The translations under genes and the position numbers were made by a program. 64,000 nt of DNA, taken from positions 1,302,001 through 1,366,000 of the forward strand of contig OZ345371.1 of assembly GCA_977006965.1 (NCBI GenBank). Direction: 5' to 3'. The notes under the pieces are model-generated. The model was given only the letters and a program-made list of their open reading frames with translations, was not told where the DNA came from and ran no database searches. The DNA comes from Phymatolithon calcareum (taxonomy: Eukaryota; Rhodophyta; Florideophyceae; Hapalidiales). Below, piece by piece: positions 55,155 through 64,000 of the stretch; within the stretch, counting starts at the first letter, position 1; every line of letters starts with the position of its first letter.

Positions 55155-57965
55155 ATGGACCCCGATAGCGGGAGCGGAAGCGGCAGTTCCAGTGACGTGG
55201 AGGCTAGTCGCCAGCCCTCAACGGAAGCTGAAATTCTCGCCAGCATTCAAAACCTGCATCTCCGACTCGAGCAGGTGCGCGTTGAAAACGCCGCGCAGGA
55301 AGATCTCGACCACGACACTGAGGCGCCGGAGCCAGCGCCAAACGTCGGAGGAAAGTCCGCGGGAGGGGACGACGCCGACAGCAAGCAGAAGCGACAACGA
55401 CTTATTGTCGTTAGCAACCGCTTGCCGGTCACTCTTTCAAAAGATCCACAAGGCGGATGGAAGGTCAGGGTTAGCTCCGGCGGTCTGGTGAGCGCATTGA
55501 CAGGTGTAAAAAACATGGTTCCGTTCGTTTGGGTAGGGTGGACGGGGTTGGAAGTTGGGCCCAGTGAACAGGAGGCACTTGCAAAGCAATTCCTGGAAGA
55601 GGAGGATTGTTATCCGGTGTTCTTGACTGCATATGAAGCGCATAATTACTATAACGGATTTTGCAATGATGTCTTGTGGCCTCTGTTTCATTACGTTCCT
55701 CTCCCAATTGTCAATCACGAGGGCGACCGCAAGTTTGATTACAAGTATTGGGAAGCGTACACCAAGGCTAATCACCGATTTGCAGAGGCCATCATGCAGA
55801 TCTATGAGCCAGGTGATGTTATCTGGGTGCAGGATTATCACCTTATGCTACTGCCGAGCTTGCTCCGAAAGAGACTAAGGGATGTCAGCATCGGATTCTT
55901 TCTGCATACTCCATTTCCAAGTTCAGAGGTTTATCGCGTGCTTCCCGTAAGGAACAAGGTTTTGCAGGGCGTACTGGCAGCAGATCTCATTGGGTTTCAC
56001 ACTTATGACTATGCGAGGCATTTCCTAAGTTGCTGCACACGCATCCTTGGCCTAGAATCTTCTCCCCAAGGCGTCCAAGTGAAAGATCACTTTGCCAATG
56101 TTGGCATCTTCCCCATCGGAATCGACCCCAATCTTTTTATTCAAGGTATGAAGTCGGCGGCTGTCCAGGAGCGCACTGTGGAACTGCATGAGAAATTTGA
56201 AGGGAAAAAGATTCTTCTGGGCGTTGATCGACTCGACTACATCAAGGGCGTTCCGCACAAACTGATGGCTTTGGAAATGCTACTTTCGAAGCATCCGGAA
56301 TGGAACGAGAAAATAGTGCTTGTACAAATCGGAGTTCCTTCTCGAGTGGATGTCGACGAGTACAAGAAGCTCATCAGTCAGACGAATGAGCTGGTCGGGC
56401 GTATCAATGGCAAGTATGGCACTGTGGAATATTCACCCATCATCTTCATCAATCAATCTGTGAACTTTGATGACCTCTGCGCGCTTTACAGTTTCTCCGA
56501 CGTCGCTGTCGTCAGTTCCATTCGTGACGGCATGAACCTTGTTTCGTACGAATATGTTATGTGTCAAAATGAACGACATGGGGTGCTCGTTCTGTCCGAG
56601 TTCGCCGGCTCTGCTCAGTCTCTTTCGGGTGCCATTCGCGTAAATCCATGGAACATCGAGGAGCTTGCAGATGCGCTGCATGAAGCCCTGACAGTGCCCC
56701 AGCGGGAGCGCGAACTGCGGCACAAGAAGCTCTACAGTTACGTCACCAAGCATACAGCCACATTCTGGGCGACATCGTTCGTGTCTCAATTGCAGAAAAT
56801 CGAGGTGATGAAGATCAACCTGGATCAGCGATCGTCAACAATGTCTGTGCTACGCGTAACCACTGACGTAATCGCCGAGACGAGGAACCGTTCGCGCCGC
56901 CTCTTTATGTTGTCCTATGAAGGCACTCTCTGCCATCATGCCGCCCTGGCTGATCTCGCGGCTCCGTCTACATCACTGCATCATATTCTTTACGTCCTGA
57001 GTTCCGACCCGCGTAATTCTGTCTACATCATCTCGGGACGCTCGCAAAAAACGCTCGACAGCTGGTTCGGCGACATCGAGGTAGGTCTCGTTGCGGAGCA
57101 TGGATGTGATTTCCGCCACCCGAGGCATCCGAATTGGGAACCTCTCGTGGGCATGCCTGATTCCTCCTGGCGAGATGCAGTGCTCCCAATTCTCGATTAC
57201 TTCACGGAGCGTACACCCGGTGCAGTATTGGAAGTGAAAGAAAAGGTCATCACATGGCACTTTCGTGATACAGACCCTCAATTCGGTGCTTGGCAAGCCA
57301 AGGAACTCCAGCTTTTACTAGCTGAATCGCTGATGAATCTGCCAGTCGAGGTACTGTCAGGAGCGAAGTACATCGAACTTCGTCCTGTCGGGGTGTCGCG
57401 CGTGTCAGCAGTACAAAGAATTATTGCGGAAGTTGCGGAACCGTCAGTAGATTTCATCTTCGCCATGGGTGGCGAGAAAGCAGACGAGGACGTTTTTGCG
57501 TACATAAACACTTACGTGCGCACAGCCGACTCTGCTGTTCTGTGCTGCCGGGTCGGCGGCAAGTCGGATCATTCTTCGGCGGACCGCTTTGTGCCGGACG
57601 TTGAAGCTGCGGTAAAGGCGCTGGAGAAAATGGCCGGTTCCGCCAGTGGCGTGCGAAAATTGCGACCTGCGAGCGCGAGTGGAACCACCGCTGGACGTCT
57701 ACCGCCGCTGCGGCCGGCAGATTTATCTCGTGTGCATCGTTCGAGCAGCTATGATACCGGAATGCTGGCGGCAAGTTTGCACAATCGAGCCAGTCAGCCG
57801 CCGTCGCCGCTTCCGAATCTCGTGCTGCAGAGGTCTTGGGGCGGTGGGGAGCTGGAGTTTGTGAACAGGAATAAGAACGTTCTCACTGGGACCAGGTCGA
57901 ACCCCGGAACACCGCCGGCGGCGCCGCGCACGCGAAGCACAAGTCAACAGAAGCATGACTTTTAA
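55155..57965 (+). CDS. trehalose-6-phosphate synthase with degenerate phosphatase domain
   Basis: This intronless frame has 936 codons. Residues about 82-550 form a GT20 synthase that makes trehalose 6-phosphate from UDP-glucose and glucose 6-phosphate. The residues matching the E. coli OtsA active site are all present: Arg89 (SNRLPV), Trp175, Asp227 (QDYHLM), His251 (FLHTPFPSSE), Arg359 and Lys364 (DRLDYIKG), Asp458 and Glu466 (RDGMNLVSYEYV). Residues about 582-790 form a HAD phosphatase-like domain, but the DxDGT nucleophile motif reads SYEGT (587-591), the lysine motif reads GVSRV, and the GDDxxDEDMF motif reads GGEKADEDVF. Phosphatase activity is therefore unlikely, and the domain may be regulatory, as proposed for plant class II proteins (inference). 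An acidic, Ser-rich leader (1-78) and a Ser/Pro/Arg-rich tail (from about 825) flank the enzyme. It is probably cytosolic. Confidence 0.95.
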   Translation: MDPDSGSGSGSSSDVEASRQPSTEAEILASIQNLHLRLEQVRVENAAQEDLDHDTEAPEPAPNVGGKSAGGDDADSKQKRQRLIVVSNRLPVTLSKDPQGGWKVRVSSGGLVSALTGVKNMVPFVWVGWTGLEVGPSEQEALAKQFLEEEDCYPVFLTAYEAHNYYNGFCNDVLWPLFHYVPLPIVNHEGDRKFDYKYWEAYTKANHRFAEAIMQIYEPGDVIWVQDYHLMLLPSLLRKRLRDVSIGFFLHTPFPSSEVYRVLPVRNKVLQGVLAADLIGFHTYDYARHFLSCCTRILGLESSPQGVQVKDHFANVGIFPIGIDPNLFIQGMKSAAVQERTVELHEKFEGKKILLGVDRLDYIKGVPHKLMALEMLLSKHPEWNEKIVLVQIGVPSRVDVDEYKKLISQTNELVGRINGKYGTVEYSPIIFINQSVNFDDLCALYSFSDVAVVSSIRDGMNLVSYEYVMCQNERHGVLVLSEFAGSAQSLSGAIRVNPWNIEELADALHEALTVPQRERELRHKKLYSYVTKHTATFWATSFVSQLQKIEVMKINLDQRSSTMSVLRVTTDVIAETRNRSRRLFMLSYEGTLCHHAALADLAAPSTSLHHILYVLSSDPRNSVYIISGRSQKTLDSWFGDIEVGLVAEHGCDFRHPRHPNWEPLVGMPDSSWRDAVLPILDYFTERTPGAVLEVKEKVITWHFRDTDPQFGAWQAKELQLLLAESLMNLPVEVLSGAKYIELRPVGVSRVSAVQRIIAEVAEPSVDFIFAMGGEKADEDVFAYINTYVRTADSAVLCCRVGGKSDHSSADRFVPDVEAAVKALEKMAGSASGVRKLRPASASGTTAGRLPPLRPADLSRVHRSSSYDTGMLAASLHNRASQPPSPLPNLVLQRSWGGGELEFVNRNKNVLTGTRSNPGTPPAAPRTRSTSQQKHDF

Positions 57966-59506
57966 GATCTTTGTTTGCTGTTGTCGCATATGCGGTCGCT
58001 CCTTTATTTCAATTTGCTGGCAGATGAGTTTTGTGATTATGCGTTTACTTCTTGTGTGATGCTGAGGGCGATGTGCTGTGACAGTGCGTGAGTTTGCTTT
58101 TTGTAGAATAATTTCTGTACTGCAACCAACGAAACTATTTGTTGTAAGCAGTCAACGAAACTCTGACCCAACGACGGAGGGAGCAGACATGCCAGAAGGC
58201 GAGCGAGCTCTCCATGTGCGCCAGATCGTTGACGGGTTTATTAGCTTGAGTAGTGTACCATTTCAAATTAGACCTGCTTTCACTTTTCTAAGTTGACATA
58301 ACTGTTTATTAGGAAGCCGTTTTTCTTGCCCAAAGAAGACGAGCTTGACCAAGATCCTAACTTGTCAAAGCGATTCCCCGACTGAATTGAACTGGCACAG
58401 CAAAGTCCCAGAAGTAGCCGGAGGTGGCTTGACTGCTATGTGGGTGTCGGATGGGCATACGTTATTGAAAATGTCTGCAGCGGCTCGAAATTATTTTCGG
58501 GTTCTTCGTATAGTATGGCGATCGATTCCGACGAAGACTGCATGTACATCATAGAAAAGCCCTAACCTGCTCGTACTCCTCCAAGATCTCCCGTTCGTCA
58601 CCCCTGGTGCACTCATGCCCAGAAGTAGAATGAAAGATTTTTCACTATGCCCTGGTCTCACGTGCTGCAGTCACAGTCCCCTATTTCGTCATGTCAAATT
58701 GCTCTCCTAGAGCTCTAGCCTTGGAGACAGTGCAACAGAAGCAATGGTCAGATGAGACAACCGAATTGCCCTGCGACAGTTCGAGGCACAGTGATGTTTG
58801 CACTCTCCATTGCGCTGTCTGAAGACCAGACGATAACTCTGGCCTGTCGTTTCGTGGGCGACTTACAGGCCGGAAGTAGCACAATGGAGAGTGGATGTGA
58901 GAGACGCGGAAGTGTAGAATGAATCACACTGAATGAGCCTGTTTACAGTTGAGTGGTCATGGACGAACTCTAGTGTCCGAATCGCGAACACGTAAACAGT
59001 CACTAGGAGGAGCACAACGACCAAAAAGAACAACGTGGTACATGACCAGAGTGATGTTGAAAGCAATGTGCCGCTGGTGCACATTGACGTGCACAGCAGC
59101 GGCAGCGACAAAAATCAGTGTGATAGGAGAGGCTACAGTGTCTAATGGTAATCGTCAATCAAGTTTGAATATCCATCAACAATCCTAATGGGAACGAAAG
59201 GACGTCAGCGCGACATAAAAAGAGTGGCAAATACAGTATTACAATTTTTGGGAAGATAAAAGGAGTGCTAAGTTTGATTGCATTGCTCGACGAAAGAAGT
59301 TGATTCTTGCTTTAACGCAACCTGCAAGTATTCAGACAATCGCTTTTTAAAATTGCATAAGATGAAATATGTAGCTTGCGGAGTGCTTCGTCCGAGTTGC
59401 TCTGATCAACCGCACGTCTCGTAATTAGTGTTTGCAAAGATTTGTTGTTATGTTGTTGCGTAAGGTAATAATATACATTAATGAACAGCTTCGTGTCCGA
59501 TTACAA
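57966..59506. other. intergenic between convergent TPS and secreted-protein genes
   Basis: The two genes converge here, so both 3' untranslated regions lie inside. No coding frame or repeat was supported. Confidence 0.4.
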
Positions 59507-60718
59507 CTAACGCCTACGAGTAACCTTGCGAGGCACGGGTTTCGTTTTGTGATAAACAGGCTGTGCGCTGTATTTGAGGTGTCGCCACTTGCTCGCATTC
59601 GCTTGCATGTCCTTCAATCTCCCCAATCTGCCCTTTTCAGTCCAGTCGTGCACATCAATTACGAGCCGTTTCTCCATGAAAGCCCACTTCCGCTTCCCAT
59701 CCTTGACCATACCGAGTTTTAGGCTGTATTTCCCATCCACAACATCCATCGGCAGCGAGAAGCACGCACGATGCATGTCGCTAATCTTCGTCACGCTAAC
59801 AAGCTGGCAAAGAAACATATCATCGTCATCGCCGGCGGCAAGCACGATAGAATCGGGCTTCAAAAATTCGTAATTGATAAGCCTTAGACACAAATCGCCA
59901 TGGTTACCTTCACTAGTATAGGAGTACGGCATCCACTCATCCATACCGTTCACAACCAGGGGAGGTAGCGGCGCTTGCGGCGAAACACTGACACGAACCT
60001 CCGTCTCAGCTGTCTCACCGTTCACCTGGATGTTGGGGCACTCGAAAGAAACCCGCACCCCTTGAGTAGCACGGTACTTCCTCGGAGAGATTTTGACCTT
60101 ATTCCCATCGATGTGAACGTCCTCTTTGTGCAGAAAGGCCGCCGTTTGCATTCCGGTTTCAGTGACACTCACAGAGCAGTTTCGGATACTTACTTGACGA
60201 CCTCTTCCAGCGTACGCAGTGGCGAAGGACTCGCAGCCATTCATGGCAGCTTTATAAGAGGCGAATTCGATGTCGTTTCCACTCTCGCCACCTAGCGGTC
60301 GTCCGTTGCGAGTGAATTGCACACCACGCACGTCAAGGGACGCTGGTAATGTGTGGGTGGTGATCATTCCATCCCTCGAAGTCTTGGCAATAATGTTGAA
60401 TGATGTGTAACCTAGCTTGCCATCTGTTTCAATTAGTGTTGTCAAATTGTAGCCGAATTTGGTGGAGGTTGGAGAGAATTTCACACGCGTGGCAATCCGC
60501 TCATCGATTCCCTTCGCGGTCATAGATACGAGGGCATCGACGGGATCACAGAGTAGACGGAGATTGAATGAAGTTGATCCTGTGCCGAAGCTTTGGAGGG
60601 TGACGAAGTTCGGGCCTCCGGGGCCATCGTAAGCGAGCTTGGCAGAGGCGATTGTTGAGAGCAGAGTGAGTGTCCACGGAAGGACGGTGCGGAATCTCAT
60701 GGCAAAGAATGCCTTCAA
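59507..60718 (-). CDS. secreted protein of unknown function
   Basis: This intronless frame has 403 codons. The N-terminus has a classic signal peptide: a basic start (AMRFR), a hydrophobic core (PWTLTLLSTIASA) and predicted cleavage after about residue 26 before KLAYDGPGG. Met7 is an alternative start. The mature part is rich in beta-type alternating residues, with a handful of cysteines (for example in RLLCDP, NGCESF, RNCSV, FECPN, GDLCLRL and FLCQLV) that could form disulfides. One potential N-glycosylation site is seen at YNLTT and another at IRNCSV. The C-terminus is strongly basic (KPVPRKVTRRR). There is no transmembrane segment after the signal. I recognise no domain. An extracellular-matrix or cell-wall role is only a guess. 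Confidence 0.8.
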   Translation of the reverse strand: MKAFFAMRFRTVLPWTLTLLSTIASAKLAYDGPGGPNFVTLQSFGTGSTSFNLRLLCDPVDALVSMTAKGIDERIATRVKFSPTSTKFGYNLTTLIETDGKLGYTSFNIIAKTSRDGMITTHTLPASLDVRGVQFTRNGRPLGGESGNDIEFASYKAAMNGCESFATAYAGRGRQVSIRNCSVSVTETGMQTAAFLHKEDVHIDGNKVKISPRKYRATQGVRVSFECPNIQVNGETAETEVRVSVSPQAPLPPLVVNGMDEWMPYSYTSEGNHGDLCLRLINYEFLKPDSIVLAAGDDDDMFLCQLVSVTKISDMHRACFSLPMDVVDGKYSLKLGMVKDGKRKWAFMEKRLVIDVHDWTEKGRLGRLKDMQANASKWRHLKYSAQPVYHKTKPVPRKVTRRR

Positions 60719-62019
60719 TGACTGAGAAGCTGAGCTGGTGGTGGTTGGCGGCTTTACGTCGTGGGGCGACGAATTGCTTTTATACCTGGAGGTTGCGCGC
60801 CGTTGTGGGAGGGATGCTTGTAAGCTGGATTCCCGGATGTACAGTAGAGGTACGTTCGAGCTACAGAAGACGGATTGCTGGGCAGGAAGATTGAAGCGTT
60901 ACGTGTGTGGAAGCCTTTTTCATTCGAGTAAAGTTTCAAGCGTTTTGAATGCCTATATAGTTTCGAAAAACAAGGGAGAGAGAGTACTTTAGTCTTGATC
61001 TTGCAGTGTAAACATTCATATGCGCGTCGCTTGGGCATGAAGTAGAGAACTTATGGACTTAATTGGCTCAGCTGTGTAAACCGTAATTATAGACGCACTT
61101 CTGTCAGCTGAACGGCACGTGGTACACGTTGGTGCCGTTCCAATGGTTTACATGCTTGAGGACCAAGAGACGAGCACTTCCTAATTGTTTACAGTTGTGC
61201 TCGTTAATACCACTCGGCGAAGATGACATGACAATAAGTTCAGCTCGAAGCTGAGATGGCCTTTTGGACGAAAAGGTGGCCAGCATCTGCTGACCTAGAA
61301 TTCTCTATTTCTGGAAACGGCAGATGATCCGTTGACGCGTGGACACTTTAGGATTTTCTGGCTGGTACATAGTCCACGCGGACGAGCTCATGAATATCCC
61401 GGTCATTTGAAATTGTCCAAAGTCAGAGAAACTTTGAGAGCTTCCCTGCGCTACGCGCCACTTTCGCAGTAGAGAGAATATCGGGCTATGTTAAGTAGAC
61501 ACGGCTAGACTACTAGAAGGCGAGTGATTTGGACTTTAGTCGACACCTTGGAGTATTGTCACCGAGGGCTAATATGATGATCTAGATTCCACAAGCCTTA
61601 CCATTCCATTCTCAGGATTGTTCCGGAAGGCAACGCCCCCATACCCCTCATTATGATAGTTAACGGAAAAAGACGAGGAAAGCCGACCTCAAGAGCAACA
61701 CATAGTTTACAAATATAGGCTGGCAAATATCGCTCTCTTGTACTTTGCCGACCAGCCAACTTCGAGAAGTTCTTAGCCAGCTTTCCATTGTATAATTGTT
61801 TGGGTGCACTGGAGTTCACACAATTCCTTCAGCCTGTTTAATCGATTGTTAATGAATCAGGACACGTTCTTCTGTGCAAACGTTACTTGAATTGATCTTT
61901 CTCCGTTACAAAAAGTATTAAGTACTATGGGACATGGCAACCAAGAGGGCAGATGATTGCTATTTGACTTGGAATGCTGAGCTGAGGACAAGCCAAGTAC
62001 TTTTTTCAAGCGAGGCAAA
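60719..62019. other. intergenic, nothing recognised
   Basis: The promoter of the minus-strand secreted-protein gene should lie just above 60718. No other feature is supported. Confidence 0.4.
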
Positions 62020-62292
62020 ATGTCGATAACCTGGCCAATGGAAAGGTCAAAAAAGGAAGAACAAAGAAGTATGTATGTCTACATTCGTAGAATCAAACGA
62101 TCATGTAAGTGCGCAACCCGACAAATGACAACACCGAAATCCTTTTCAGAACCAGACGCAATTCCGTACGACCCATCGCGCAAAGCCTGTAATTCTGGTT
62201 GCAAAGAAACTGCCGAGCACCTGATTTTACGTTGTGGTGGGCGCCCGTCTTCAGACGTAAGTTTATGGGTAGAGTGGGTACAACAACTGTAG
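62020..62292 (+). pseudogene. LINE C-terminal zinc-motif fragment
   Basis: The plus-strand frame ends with CNSGCKETAEHLILRCGG, matching the Cys-His cluster (C-x3-C-x5-H-x4-C) found near the C-terminus of many LINE polymerases. The rest of the element is absent. Confidence 0.5.
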
Positions 62293-62309
62293 AATAGATA
62301 TGCCGTGAG

Positions 62310-62460
62310 AGACCCCTATCCATATTCAAATTTTCTGAACAATGACACGACGTTACAGAACAGCTTTAGGTTTTCATCTTCGATGTGAGCGATCTTTCCG
62401 CCATAAAGAAAGAAGCGCGCGCTTCGAAAGAGATATTACAATTTCAAGGAACGCAGAAGA
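62310..62460 (-). pseudogene. second copy fragment of the kinase-like decayed family
   Basis: The minus strand reads RFFLYGGKIAHIEDENLKLF followed by CNVVSLFRKFEYG. This aligns with FFLFLYCGKIARTEGELLKLFCN of the decayed gene at 40.8-42.5 kb. The DNA is also similar (62325-62412 against 42120-42215). Only this segment is recognisable. Confidence 0.5.
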
Positions 62461-64000
62461 ACGTTTATCAAACAATCGAAGCAGGGACGAAGACGAATGT
62501 CCCACGCCTCGAAGAGCAAAGGCACACAATGAACCACGAGTAAAATACGGTTTGACCGCAGCACCGTTCGGCCACACGACCATCCGTTTCAACGAGTGTC
62601 CTGGATATTGTCATACCCAACTCGTATCCCGCAGTAACCGCCACAAGAGCCGGTCCAGCGGCGACCAACACAGAACATAAATCAAATGTATCGGAAGATA
62701 CCGAGCTCAGGATCATAGCACCTTCCAACTCGCGAGCTCACACATCTCAACAGCAAGAAACCAAGGTGCATCCGTGCAACATCTGCCTCCGTCCGCTCAA
62801 CCGCATCGAGAAATCGTGTCTTTTCTTTCTCCAACCCTCCCATCCCCTTTGTGTTCTTGTAGATTAGTTCAGGGAAGCGGAAGTCCAGGGTTTGACCAGG
62901 TCGAATTCTGGATGGGGCTCCTCAGATGCACTGGGTCAGGCTCGGCAGCATTATAGGATGCGATTTCCTCGAGAGCTCCACCCGCTGACCACGCATTACC
63001 GACACAGCTTTATTGCGTTCACTAAAATTCTGAAGTTCTGGCACCTAGCGGAGATCGAGATAAAAATCCTTTTTACAAAAAGGTTCTAATTCATTTTTCT
63101 TGATTTAGCCATCAGTGGCACATAGGAGACTGCACGGGAGATGCGTTTCAGGTGCTTCTGCCTAGCGTAGCTTTATCTTGCGGGAAAGTATGTGTCCCAG
63201 CACTTGAGCATATGCAGCGGTATGGGGCAACTTTGCAGGTGCCAATGAAACATTGCAAATGACTTTCCTCAATAGCTTTTTCGAATGGGACGATGCTACT
63301 TGATCACGAAAACATACTTCTACATCAGGAATCATGACCCTCGGGGAGGAAAATATCCATAACGCTGTGTCACTTGGGGCCTCTATAGGACTCAAAAAAA
63401 TTCCTCTGTACAGACGAAAGTTTCTTGGTAGACTGGTACATGGCGAGAGCTTCATCAAGTGCCCTGTTTGTTGTGCTATATTTTATCTTGCGACAATCCA
63501 GTGTATATGTCGTCGATGGCATCTTAGCATTTTCGTTCTGTCAATTCTGCGAGCTTTAAGGTACACATTTGGCGGGAAAGCTCGGAGGTACAGCACAAAT
63601 GGGGTGGCATTTTTGCCGTCGAATGCGGAAGATGGCGCTTTTTCCCTGTTTCGATTTCGGCTCAGCCCGCGGAGTGCTATGCATTTGATAGTGCTTGATG
63701 CTATTTTCACCAGTGATCATTTGCGGCGGTCCAGAGGCATAGGGTAACTTTGGAGTTGATTACAACTAGCGCCGCATTACGACAACAGTGAACGAAGATA
63801 AAACTATGGACCAAAGCAGAGTTACCAAGAGCATCAGGTGCGATTGGTATCTACTTCAATGCACATGGGAATATCGATGGATCGCGTCTGTTCGCCACAC
63901 GACGACCATGGTGCGGTCGTGAGTACAGTAGCTTTCAATTTCATGAGTCGTCATGTTTTGATACTGACTATACCCTGAGTAATTTTAGTACTGTTCATAT
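62461..64000. other. intergenic, no gene recognised
   Basis: Minus-strand frames at 63162-63458 and 63483-63710 show fairly coherent composition but no known motif. Nothing further is supported to the end of the window. Confidence 0.4.

Overview
This is a nuclear window from a eukaryote. The best guess, by inference, is a red alga of the florideophyte type (Chondrus-like). Six apparently intact host genes sit far apart and are mostly intronless. One carries a clear 111-bp spliceosomal intron. A protein with tandem helicase-associated (HA) domains and a GalEa-like Copia element also fit red algae or diatoms. No bacterial operon structure, CRISPR array or rRNA is visible.

Host genes: a three-HA-domain protein (14.7-16.6 kb, minus); a Myb/SANT-like trihelix protein with a C-terminal coiled coil (20.3-21.5 kb, plus); a CAX-type Ca2+/H+ antiporter with one intron (36.6-38.1 kb, plus); a dihydroflavonol-reductase-like NAD(P)H dehydrogenase (52.5-53.5 kb, plus); a trehalose-6-phosphate synthase whose fused phosphatase domain has lost its catalytic aspartates (55.2-58.0 kb, plus); and a secreted orphan protein (59.5-60.7 kb, minus). 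They do not form one pathway, and each appears to have its own promoter.

The rest is a graveyard of transposable elements at different stages of decay. It includes a Copia pol (2.2-5.7 kb) carrying a nested long-inverted-repeat MITE; three hAT-type short elements (5.9-6.5, 9.8-10.4 and 42.5-43.2 kb), two of them keeping the C-terminus of the transposase; a tRNA-derived SINE (8.2-8.5 kb); three LINE fragments (8.7-9.7, 22.8-24.4 and 62.0-62.3 kb); a GalEa-like Copia remnant (25.7-27.5 kb); a Helitron with a large internal deletion (30.2-32.2 kb); a pogo-like MITE (33.1-33.6 kb); and two Harbinger transposases (48.7-49.6 kb plus, 50.4-51.7 kb minus). One solo-LTR family occurs three times: inside the Helitron, inside the minus-strand Harbinger, and just upstream of the Copia protease. 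Removing the Helitron copy restores that reading frame.

Between 39.7 and 47.3 kb lie decayed minus-strand genes of unknown families. One has a kinase-like N-lobe and a second, shorter copy at 62.3 kb. The most unusual structural feature is a pair of abutting long hairpins at 13.4-13.7 kb. All family calls come from reading motifs; no database search was possible.
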